Origin: Candidatus Bathyarchaeota archaeon
Lineage (GTDB): Archaea > Thermoproteota > Bathyarchaeia > 40CM-2-53-6 > RBG-13-38-9
DNA: 19,886 nt
Assembly (NCBI GenBank): GCA_026015225.1
Contig: JAOZGV010000030.1
Span: 1-19,886 of the forward strand
Direction of reading: 5' to 3'
A model generated the notes under the pieces. That model saw only the letters and a list, made by a program, of their open reading frames with translations, was not told where the DNA came from and did not search any database. A program made the translations under genes and the position numbers. Positions 6,042 through 13,109 of the stretch are shown piece by piece (within the stretch, counting starts at the first letter, position 1; each line of letters opens with the position of its first letter).

Positions 6042-6053
6042 TTATTTAAAATT
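6042..6053 (-). promoter_or_regulatory. TATA box of paralogue B
   Basis: The minus strand reads AATTTTAAATAA about 50 bp before the preferred UUG start, the same spacing as for paralogue A. Confidence 0.45.
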
Positions 6054-6079
6054 GATATTTCTCATCCAAATTCGATTAA

Positions 6080-6092
6080 AGTGCGCGCTAAA
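6080..6092. promoter_or_regulatory. CGCG box, site 5 (AGTGCGCGCTAAA)
   Basis: It lies 27 bp upstream of the putative TATA box of paralogue B, in the divergent spacer shared with the alcohol dehydrogenase gene. It matches the consensus of sites 1, 3 and 4 closely. Confidence 0.5.
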
Positions 6093-6205
6093 AAAATAAT
6101 AAGTATTGTTTACAAAACTATTTGTTAGCGGATTTTGTACTTTTTTGGTGGGCTCTTTCTGAGCTTGATTGAAAAATATCATTAATATTATTGGAGAAGA
6201 GAAGA

Positions 6206-7441
6206 ATGAAATTAAGGGAATATGAGAATTTCCTCAATCCGACTAGATTAGTCTCGTTTGACAATCCTAAGAGGATAATATTTGGCGTTGAAGCTGTAAA
6301 TCAAGTCGGGGAAGAGGTAAAGAATTTATTAGCAAAAAAAGTGTTGATCGTCATCGACGAGAATATAGAAAAGTTTGGGTTGTTGGATAAGGTAAAAGCG
6401 TCCCTAGATGCCATGAAACTAAATTCTTCCGTTTATAAAATTCCGACTAAGGAGCCTAACATGAGTAGTGCCAAGGCAATCGCGGACCATGTTAGAACTA
6501 ATAAATATGACTTAGCTATAGGTGTTGGCGGCGGAAGTTGTATGGACTCGGCTAAACTTGCAGCATTAATGGCCACAAACAAAGGAGATGTCGAAGAATA
6601 CTGTGAAGCTGTTGATAAAACTCCTAAACCCCTAAATAATGAACCACTATCGAAAATTATGATTCCAACTACTTCTGGAACCGGAAGCGAAGCTTCGAAT
6701 ACCCTCGTAATAATAGATGGAGGTTACAAGACGTGGATAACCAACCCTAGGGCTCTTGCGGACGTCGCCATAGTAGATCCCCTCATGGCTTCAACCTGTC
6801 CTCCCAAAGTTACGGCAGGCGCTGGAATGGACGCCTTAAGCCACCTAGCCGAGGCCATAATGGTTCGTAAATGGCACCCCATCTCTGACACTATCGCGCT
6901 GAAGGGTATCAATTTGGTGGCACAGAACTTAAGAAAAGCCTTCCAGGATGGAAATAATCTTGAGGCAAGATGGGGCATGTCGTTGGCGGCTATGCTTGGT
7001 GGTTGGGTTATCGGGTTTCCGTGGGTTGGAGGACCAGCTACAATAGGCCACTGCATATCCGAGGCATTTGGACCTAAATGGGACATTCCCCATGGTGCTG
7101 CTTGCGCGATATCACTGCCTTACTCGATGAGTTTTAACTTACAAATGGTTCCAGAGAGGATTAGATTGATAGGTGAAGCTATCGGCGTCAAAACAGGTGA
7201 ATTAAATGATTTGGATGCGGGAAAAGAAGCGATAATAGCTATTGCGAAGTTAGCAAATGAAGTCGGCATATCCTTGGCCTTGAAAGATTTTAATGTTCCA
7301 CAAGCAGAGCTCAAAAGTTTTGCTGAATACATAGTTAACGAACGACAGTATATGTACGATCTTAAGAGCAACAACCCAAGAAGCATCGACTTGCAGAGCA
7401 TAATTCAACTTGTTGAGAGGATGTGGAAAGGAGAAATTTAA
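6206..7441 (+). CDS. Iron-containing (group III) alcohol dehydrogenase
   Basis: A 411-aa protein from ATG 6206, chosen over the in-frame UUG at 6191 because GGAGAAG lies between them as a ribosome binding site. It has the Fe-ADH layout: N-terminal Rossmann-like NAD(P) domain with GVGGGSCMDSAKL (about 106-118), PTTSGTGSEAS (154-164), and a helical metal domain. The four metal ligands are in place: Asp209 and His213 (GMDALSHLAEA), His282 (GHCISEA) and His296 (DIPHGAACA), with the usual 14-residue spacing between the last two. It interconverts alcohols and aldehydes with NAD(P)H. It is immediately upstream, on the same strand, of a ferredoxin-AOR pair, so it probably supplies or consumes the same aldehydes. 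Precise substrate unknown. Confidence 0.93.
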   Translation: MKLREYENFLNPTRLVSFDNPKRIIFGVEAVNQVGEEVKNLLAKKVLIVIDENIEKFGLLDKVKASLDAMKLNSSVYKIPTKEPNMSSAKAIADHVRTNKYDLAIGVGGGSCMDSAKLAALMATNKGDVEEYCEAVDKTPKPLNNEPLSKIMIPTTSGTGSEASNTLVIIDGGYKTWITNPRALADVAIVDPLMASTCPPKVTAGAGMDALSHLAEAIMVRKWHPISDTIALKGINLVAQNLRKAFQDGNNLEARWGMSLAAMLGGWVIGFPWVGGPATIGHCISEAFGPKWDIPHGAACAISLPYSMSFNLQMVPERIRLIGEAIGVKTGELNDLDAGKEAIIAIAKLANEVGISLALKDFNVPQAELKSFAEYIVNERQYMYDLKSNNPRSIDLQSIIQLVERMWKGEI

Positions 7442-7625
7442 ATTCCCTTCACTCTGACCATTCTATAACGAATCCAATAAATTGAATCTATCTTGGATAT
7501 GTCAAGGCTATAAGGTCAAACTATATTAGATATCCAGATTTTATAACCTAATATAACTTGAAAGTACACGTGCGTACCTCCACCGGAACGCGCGGGATAA
7601 AATCTTATTTGAGGTAAAACAAAAA

Positions 7626-8102
7626 TTGAAAAGTCTTCTCGTCGATCAAGAGAAATGTACTGGATGTAGAAGATGCGAAATATTCTGCTCATTCCATCAC
7701 TTCAGAACTTACAGTCTTGGAAGAACTAGACTTCATGTAGTTAGAGATAATGAACCTCAAGGATCTGAGGGCCCAGTAATTTGTACACAATGCGGTCTTT
7801 GTAAACTTGCTTGTCCAGTAGAAGGAGCAATTATCAGGGATAAACGCACGGGGGCTGTTTTAGTCACAACGAAATGTGACATGGATGAGTGTATTAGAGA
7901 GTGTGTAGCAGCTTGTCCTTACGGCGTCATTCATATAGACTCAAAGTCTAAAAGAGCAATAAAATGTGATTTTTGTGGAGGGAAACCTTCTTGTGTAGAG
8001 GCATGCCCTTGGCAAGTCATCAATTATCTCGAAGCCGGAACACCATATTCATTGAATAACAAACGAATAATTGAGGTCAGGAGTAAGAGGGTGGAGGATT
8101 GA
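7626..8102 (+). CDS. Polyferredoxin with four [4Fe-4S] motifs (AOR-associated electron-transfer subunit)
   Basis: This 158-aa protein has exactly sixteen cysteines in four groups: Cys11/14/17/21, 53/56/59/63, 84/89/93/97 and 114/117/123/127. That is enough for four [4Fe-4S] clusters, as in the HycB/HydN/DmsB-type subunits and the small ferredoxin subunits next to archaeal AOR-family enzymes. There is no signal peptide, so it is cytoplasmic. The start is UUG at 7626, preceded by GAGGT (7611). Its stop codon lies just before the AOR coding region with GGAGG inside its last codons, so the two are translationally coupled. It most likely carries electrons between the tungsten enzyme and a partner such as ferredoxin or a hydrogenase. 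Confidence 0.9.
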   Translation: MKSLLVDQEKCTGCRRCEIFCSFHHFRTYSLGRTRLHVVRDNEPQGSEGPVICTQCGLCKLACPVEGAIIRDKRTGAVLVTTKCDMDECIRECVAACPYGVIHIDSKSKRAIKCDFCGGKPSCVEACPWQVINYLEAGTPYSLNNKRIIEVRSKRVED

Positions 8103-9993
8103 GATTATTTTAAAATATAGTTATGCAGGAAAAATGCTTAGGATTGATCTGACAAACAGAATTGTCAAAAAGGAAGATACTAGGGAGGACATTGCAAAAA
8201 TTCTCTTGGGCGGGAATGGATATTCGGCAAAAGTTCTATGGGAGGAATTAAAGTCTAAGATTGATCCGCTTAGCCCGGATAACAAAATTCTGTTAATGAC
8301 GGGGCCTTTAACTGGAACTGGAGCTCCTGGTTCTGGATTTTGGGAAGCTTGTTTTAAATCGCCTTTGACAAATGTTTGGGGCGAATCGGCATGCGGTGGC
8401 TGGTGGGGACCGATGCTAAAATTTGCAGGATTTGATGGAATAATACTGGAGGGCTCTTCAAAAGAACCGGTATACATTTGGGCTCATGACGGAGAGGCCG
8501 ATATAAAATCAGCGGAAGGAATATGGGGAAAAACAGTACCAGAGACAGAGGACATCATTAGAAGAGAGTTAGGAATTCCTCAGGCAAGAGTATTAAGCAT
8601 TGGTCCGGCAGGAGAAAAAATTGTAAGATTCGCCGGCATAGCCGTAGATTATGAGAGGTACGCCGGAAGGAAGGGTGGAGGAGCTATTCTGGGCTCCAAA
8701 AAAGTTAAAGCCGTAGCCGTTCATGGTGAAGGAGAAATAAATATCGCAAAGCCAAGAGAGTGGGAAAGAGCATTAAAAGAGGCTGAAGAATCAGTAAAAG
8801 AAAGTTTAGACTCTGGCGGCGGATTTGGTACTGGGACTATTGGTTCCTACGATATGTGTAATGAGATGGGCGATCTCCCCACAAAATATGGAGAGACGGG
8901 ACATTGGGATCAGGTTGATGACCTTTATGAGAATTTTAACAAAAAATACCTGATCAAAAATAGAGCTTGTTTTGGATGTTTACAAGCATGTGGCAGAGTC
9001 TCAGAAATTAAAGAAGGACGTTTTGCAACTCCAAGATATGGGGGGCCTGAGTATGAAACAACTTGTGGCTTTAGTGCTTTTATGCTACAAAAGGATATCG
9101 AACCAGTCATCAAAGCCAGTTATCTTTGCAATATCTATGGATTGGATACTATATCGACCTCACATATGATCGCCTTCGCAATGCTCCTTTACGAAAAAGG
9201 ATTGATTACAAAGAAGGAAACTGATGGATTGGAGATAGGGTGGGGAGATCCCGACGTTATGATAAAACTAATTCATAAAATTGCCTTAAGGGAAGGATTT
9301 GGCGATATATTAGGCGAGGGAGTCAGAAGAATGTCTCAAAAAATTGGAGTTGATGCTATGGATCTTTCACTACACGTTAAAGGATTAGAAATGCCTTATC
9401 ATGATCCGCGTGCGGGCAAAACTCAAGCGATAGCGTATGGGACATCCAATGTGGGAATGGATCATTTCCACCCCCACGAGACGCTGGATGTGGAATGTTA
9501 TGGTGCCGATCTCGGGTTGATGCCATTTGGATTACCAAAACCTACAGGAATAGATAGATTTGCGGAGAGCCCAAATAAAGCTCATATAGCCAAACTCGTT
9601 ATGGACTATGGAACTATCGCGGACGCACTGGTCATATGCAAATTCCATCAATATATAAATCTAGGACCGGATAAATACGCAAAAATGCTGTCCCATGCCA
9701 CGGGTTGGGACTTTGATGGAGAACAACTTCTAGAAGTAGGGGATAGAATATTCAATTTAGCAAGGGCATTCAATATAAGAGAAGGAATCAGAAGGAAAGA
9801 TGATGCTCTCCCAAAAAGAATAATTCAACCTGCAACCACGGGAAGTACAAAAGGAAAGGGAATTACAAATTATGAAAATATGCTAGATGAGTTTTACAAG
9901 ATTGAGCAATGGAATGGAGAGGGAATACCCGAACCAGAGAAACTAATAAAACTCAGATTGAAGGACGTAGCAGACTCTATGATTAAACAATAA
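8071..9993 (+). CDS. aor: Aldehyde ferredoxin oxidoreductase family protein (tungstopterin)
   Basis: A full-length AOR-family enzyme of about 610-640 aa. It has the N-terminal YSYAGKMLRIDLTNR strand, GESACGGWWGPMLKFAGFDG, the [4Fe-4S] cysteines 300, 303 and 307 (CFGCLQAC) plus Cys523 (VICKF), pterin-binding regions around YGLDTISTSH and GMDHFHPHE, and MPYHDPRAGKTQAIAYGTSN. It would oxidise aldehydes to acids with ferredoxin, or the reverse, in the cytoplasm. The start is uncertain. UUG 8071 overlaps the ferredoxin gene and has no ribosome binding site; ATG 8134 would cut off the conserved YAGK strand. AUU codons at 8104 or 8107 follow GGAGG (8093-8097) at good spacing. Coordinates give the longest frame. 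Subfamily (AOR, FOR, GOR, WOR4/5) is not resolved. Confidence 0.93.
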   Translation: MRSGVRGWRIEIILKYSYAGKMLRIDLTNRIVKKEDTREDIAKILLGGNGYSAKVLWEELKSKIDPLSPDNKILLMTGPLTGTGAPGSGFWEACFKSPLTNVWGESACGGWWGPMLKFAGFDGIILEGSSKEPVYIWAHDGEADIKSAEGIWGKTVPETEDIIRRELGIPQARVLSIGPAGEKIVRFAGIAVDYERYAGRKGGGAILGSKKVKAVAVHGEGEINIAKPREWERALKEAEESVKESLDSGGGFGTGTIGSYDMCNEMGDLPTKYGETGHWDQVDDLYENFNKKYLIKNRACFGCLQACGRVSEIKEGRFATPRYGGPEYETTCGFSAFMLQKDIEPVIKASYLCNIYGLDTISTSHMIAFAMLLYEKGLITKKETDGLEIGWGDPDVMIKLIHKIALREGFGDILGEGVRRMSQKIGVDAMDLSLHVKGLEMPYHDPRAGKTQAIAYGTSNVGMDHFHPHETLDVECYGADLGLMPFGLPKPTGIDRFAESPNKAHIAKLVMDYGTIADALVICKFHQYINLGPDKYAKMLSHATGWDFDGEQLLEVGDRIFNLARAFNIREGIRRKDDALPKRIIQPATTGSTKGKGITNYENMLDEFYKIEQWNGEGIPEPEKLIKLRLKDVADSMIKQ

Positions 9994-10018
9994 TACAAAA
10001 GCACTTGCTAGTACTGAA

Positions 10019-10025
10019 TTTTTTT
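10019..10025 (+). terminator. T-tract after aor
   Basis: Seven T's lie 25 bp after the aor stop codon, right against the 3' end of the convergent tRNA gene. This is a plausible archaeal oligo-T terminator. Confidence 0.35.
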
Positions 10026-10063
10026 GGCGGACCCGCAGGGATTCGAACCCTGGACCCCCGGCT

Positions 10064-10085
10064 TTCCTCATAGATTTTGAAAATA
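10064..10085 (-). other. tRNA intron at position 37/38 (22 nt)
   Basis: Canonical archaeal position, one base 3' of the anticodon. The helix CCTC/GAGG is flanked by bulges TAT and AAA; cutting after two bases of each bulge leaves a 7-nt loop. The intron interior is AT-rich and can form a small ATT/AAT hairpin. Confidence 0.85.
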
Positions 10086-10102
10086 TAGAGGGCCGGTGCT
10101 CT

Positions 10103-10117
10103 TTCTGGTGTTTCCAT
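10103..10117 (-). other. tRNA intron in the D-loop (15 nt)
   Basis: The insert ATGGAAACACCAGAA sits between exon parts AGTCTGGAT and A-GAGC. It forms helix CTGG/CCAG, 3-nt bulges ATA and AAA, and a TG/CA pair closed by a GAAA tetraloop. Excision restores the usual D-loop of archaeal tRNA-Arg(UCU). Confidence 0.82.
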
Positions 10118-10161
10118 ATCCAGACTGAGCTACGGGTCCACGTTGATTATTTTTGATTCCT

Positions 10162-10174
10162 CTTATATCTTTTT
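10162..10174 (-). promoter_or_regulatory. TATA box of the tRNA-Arg gene
   Basis: The minus strand reads AAAAAGATATAAG, centred about 27 bp before the first tRNA base, as expected for archaeal tRNA promoters. Confidence 0.55.
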
Positions 10175-10217
10175 CTTCTTAAGAATTGATTGGGTTATTA
10201 TAAAAAATTAACTTATG

Positions 10218-13094
10218 CTATTCTATGTATATTCCAGGCCTGTAAGGCTGTGCTAATCGGGCTCTATTATTTGGATCGTACTTATTCACATCATCTTCTG
10301 CAAAGATCTCTATCTCACACCTCAATTCTTTTTTAAGAAACGGCTTTGCATCTTGAATTATGTCGAGTTCATTCAGAAGGCCAATATTTTGCCTCTTATT
10401 TTTTAAATCAGGTGGGAGTCTAAGGACATTCTCACTCATCTTTTTAATGTAACCTGCGATCTCTTTGTTATCCACTTTCCCTCTCAATTTGCTGACTGTC
10501 TCTGATTTCATCAGATCGCCTATACTCAATTTTTCATCATTCAATATCTCCTGGAAGATCTTCCGCTTCCAGCTCGATGAAGCATAGTATACTATCTTTG
10601 AGTGCGACTTTTTCATCACCTTGATTATATCATTCGTATCCTCCAAGACATTCTCGATCAGACTTTCCGTCTCTTCTGCTAATAGGTCGATCTTTTTCTC
10701 ATCCATAATGGGCCATTCAGCCAAAGAGGCAAATCCTTTTCCACCGATCTTTTCCCAGACCTCTTCTGATAAATGAGGAACAAACGGTGACAGCAATCTA
10801 ATCCAAATATCTACAAATTCTCTAATCGCAGCTGCATTGGGTTTCTCAGCTCTTCTCAAATACCATCTGAAATCCTTCCAGATTTCGAATAAGGCGTTTT
10901 CGATAGCCGTTCTCGTCCGTAATTCGCGCATATTCTCGTCAATCTTTTTCACTTTATTTTGGATTCTACTCAAGAGCCAATTATCAAGATGACTATATTC
11001 GCTCTCTTCTTTCATCTCCAAGACTTCATAGACCAATTTGAGGAATGCGCGTAATCTTTCCTTTATCTCCCTGAGCATCTCCTTTCTCCAGTCAGGGTCA
11101 TCCATATTCTCTGCGCCGAACAACAAAGCAGATCTTGAAACGTCTGCGCCTTCATTATCGATGGCATCTCTAACGGTTACGATATTGCCTTTAGATTTTG
11201 ACATCTTCTTGCCTTCGATCATCAGCATTCCGTTGACAGAAACCGAGTTTGGCCACAGTTCTTTGTCAAACAAAGCTACGTGCTGGAAGAGGAAAAATGT
11301 TAAGTGATTTGGCAGCAACTCCTTTGCCGAATTCCTCATATCGACAGGATACCAATACAGGAATTCGTCTCTCATCGAGCTCAAAACTTCCTGATTGATT
11401 CCTGTCTCTTTTGCTATTCTTTCCGGCTCTCCACTTCCTAGATAGATGTAATCGAAAACCTCATCCTTTAGCTGATCTGGTTTTATTGAGTGTTGCATTA
11501 TGTGCTTTCTGATGGTATAGAACGCCATATATACTGTGGAATCGCTCAAGGTCTCTACTATCCAGTCTTTGCTCCAGGGCAGCGGCGTACCCAAACCTGT
11601 CCTCCTTGCGCAAGCCCAATCTTTGTACCAATCCACAACATCGTGGAACCACTGTCTTGCAGCCTCAGGATAGACGTCCATAGAGTCCAACAACTCATGG
11701 GTTCTCTTCTTCCAGTCAGGATCCGAATATTTCAAGAACCACTGGCCCTCAAGAACCTTTACTATGCACTGGGTCGTACAGCGACACGTTACATTTTCAG
11801 GAAGGTCTTGCATCGAATCGATGATCTTCTTCTCCTTAAAGTCTTCAATCAGCTTATCCTTGATCGCATAAACCTTCTCTCCGGCAAACTCTCCGCAGAT
11901 AGGTTTTAGAATTCCCGCATGGAATTCCTTCTTGTACAATGTCTTTGTAGCATCTTCGCACTTTTCATCGTACTGATCCTTTACCTTCATCTGATCGACG
12001 ATCTCTATCGCGGGAAACTCCCCAAATCCTTCGATAGAGATCATCGAGATGGGTTTTATCTCATCAAGGATCTCGCTTTTAATACCGAATTTGGTCAATA
12101 GTTCGGGTTTTTCCTGAAGGTCTCTTAATGCGATCCAGTCAAAAGGAGCATGTGCAGGAACGCTGTAGACAACTCCGCTGCCATTGTTCGGGTCGACAAA
12201 CCAACCTGGCAGAATCATCAATTCTCGACCCTTTAGCGGTTCTTTACATCTCTTTCCAATCAGTGACTTGCCAGTAATCTCTTCGATAATTTCGACTTTC
12301 TTTAGTTGCTCTCTAAGCTTTGCAACAGCCTCTTTACTCAATATCCAGGATTCTCCATCAACGTCTGCTCTAACGTAGTTTACGTCTGGATTGATCCAGA
12401 GATTTGTAGCTCCAAAGATCGTCTCCGGTCTAAACGTTGCAGCCGGAAGAAACGAGTCGCCAAAGCTGAATTTCATCAATATATAATCTTCCGGAGACGC
12501 GCCTTCACCCTCAAGCCTATCATGATCGCCTGTGGGACTTTTGCACTGAGGGCACCATACAACGGGATGCGTTCCTTTAAAGACGTAGCCCAGCTCTCTA
12601 AGCTTTTTGTACTGCCACTCTATGAAGCGGTTGAAAGTGGGATCAAGTGAGGTTGTATGGAACTCCCTCCTCCAATCTATCGACAGCCCTAACCTTTTTG
12701 CAGCTTTTCTGTTATGGAGCGTGTAATATTTCGCAACGTAAGCGGGATCTACAAACTTTTCTATCTCTTCGTCTGGAACGCCATCTATCTCTTTGAACTC
12801 CCTTAACATGTCCGGGTCTTTTTTCTTTATCCTCTCGGAAGCTCCAGCAATGGTCTCACCCGTCCAGTGCCAGGCCCAGGGAAAGAGCACATTATATCCC
12901 CGCATCCTCATGTATCGGGCATAGACATCAACACGGGTTGCCGTGAATGCATGACCCACATGCAAAGGTCCATTCATATACGGAAAAGGGAATGTAGCAA
13001 AGATCTTTTTCTTACCCGGATCCGGTTCCGCCTCAAATATCTTTGCCTCAGACCATCTCTTCTGCCATTTTTCATCAACCTGTTTCCATTCCAA
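10218..13094 (-). CDS. leuS: Leucyl-tRNA synthetase (archaeal type)
   Basis: A complete class I synthetase of 958 aa, the normal archaeal/eukaryal LeuRS length. The HIGH motif is HVGH at 45-48 within PYMNGPLHVGHAFTATRVD, and the KMSKS loop is intact near 630-634 (EGKKMSKSKGNI). GWHWTG-like WAWHWTGETIAG, the CP1 editing insertion (TFRPETIFGATNLWINP and GSGVVYSVPAHAPFDW) and the C-terminal anticodon/tRNA-binding region are all present. It charges tRNA-Leu and proofreads mischarged products. The start is UUG at 13094, with AGGTAGG about 10 nt upstream. It begins 15 bp after the alaS stop codon, so the two synthetases are co-transcribed at the end of the stalk operon. Confidence 0.97.
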   Translation of the reverse strand: MEWKQVDEKWQKRWSEAKIFEAEPDPGKKKIFATFPFPYMNGPLHVGHAFTATRVDVYARYMRMRGYNVLFPWAWHWTGETIAGASERIKKKDPDMLREFKEIDGVPDEEIEKFVDPAYVAKYYTLHNRKAAKRLGLSIDWRREFHTTSLDPTFNRFIEWQYKKLRELGYVFKGTHPVVWCPQCKSPTGDHDRLEGEGASPEDYILMKFSFGDSFLPAATFRPETIFGATNLWINPDVNYVRADVDGESWILSKEAVAKLREQLKKVEIIEEITGKSLIGKRCKEPLKGRELMILPGWFVDPNNGSGVVYSVPAHAPFDWIALRDLQEKPELLTKFGIKSEILDEIKPISMISIEGFGEFPAIEIVDQMKVKDQYDEKCEDATKTLYKKEFHAGILKPICGEFAGEKVYAIKDKLIEDFKEKKIIDSMQDLPENVTCRCTTQCIVKVLEGQWFLKYSDPDWKKRTHELLDSMDVYPEAARQWFHDVVDWYKDWACARRTGLGTPLPWSKDWIVETLSDSTVYMAFYTIRKHIMQHSIKPDQLKDEVFDYIYLGSGEPERIAKETGINQEVLSSMRDEFLYWYPVDMRNSAKELLPNHLTFFLFQHVALFDKELWPNSVSVNGMLMIEGKKMSKSKGNIVTVRDAIDNEGADVSRSALLFGAENMDDPDWRKEMLREIKERLRAFLKLVYEVLEMKEESEYSHLDNWLLSRIQNKVKKIDENMRELRTRTAIENALFEIWKDFRWYLRRAEKPNAAAIREFVDIWIRLLSPFVPHLSEEVWEKIGGKGFASLAEWPIMDEKKIDLLAEETESLIENVLEDTNDIIKVMKKSHSKIVYYASSSWKRKIFQEILNDEKLSIGDLMKSETVSKLRGKVDNKEIAGYIKKMSENVLRLPPDLKNKRQNIGLLNELDIIQDAKPFLKKELRCEIEIFAEDDVNKYDPNNRARLAQPYRPGIYIE

Positions 13095-13109
13095 AGAGAG
13101 ACAACCTAC

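Larger units (their letters stand above)
10025..10139 (-). tRNA. tRNA-Arg (anticodon UCU) with two introns (D-loop and 37/38) and encoded CCA
   Basis: The acceptor strands GGACCCG and CGGGTCC pair fully, followed by discriminator G and encoded CCA (10025-10027). The T-arm is CAGGG-TTCGAAT-CCCTG. The D-stem GCTC/GAGC pairs only if a 15-nt insert (10103-10117) is removed, which gives a normal D-loop AGTCTGGATA. The anticodon stem CCGGC/GCCGG pairs with a 29-nt loop that becomes CCTCTAA after removal of 22 nt (10064-10085). Both inserts lie in bulge-helix-bulge folds with cuts in 3-nt bulges: CTGG/CCAG with bulges ATA and AAA, and CCTC/GAGG with bulges TAT and AAA. The anticodon is UCU at 10087-10089, hence Arg. 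Position 33 is C instead of the near-universal U. A TATA element lies 27 bp upstream. Confidence 0.93.

Noticed and set aside
6724..7086. Minus-strand open frame inside the alcohol dehydrogenase
   Set aside because: Antisense shadow of a clearly conserved gene.
7570..7583. GTACACGTGCGTAC as an operator palindrome
   Set aside because: Only the outer four bases pair symmetrically; the centre does not match its reverse complement.
11490..11909. Plus-strand open frames of 60-140 codons across leuS and alaS (also 12306-12650, 14145-14525)
   Set aside because: They lie fully inside well-supported synthetase genes on the other strand, with no recognisable motifs or start signals.
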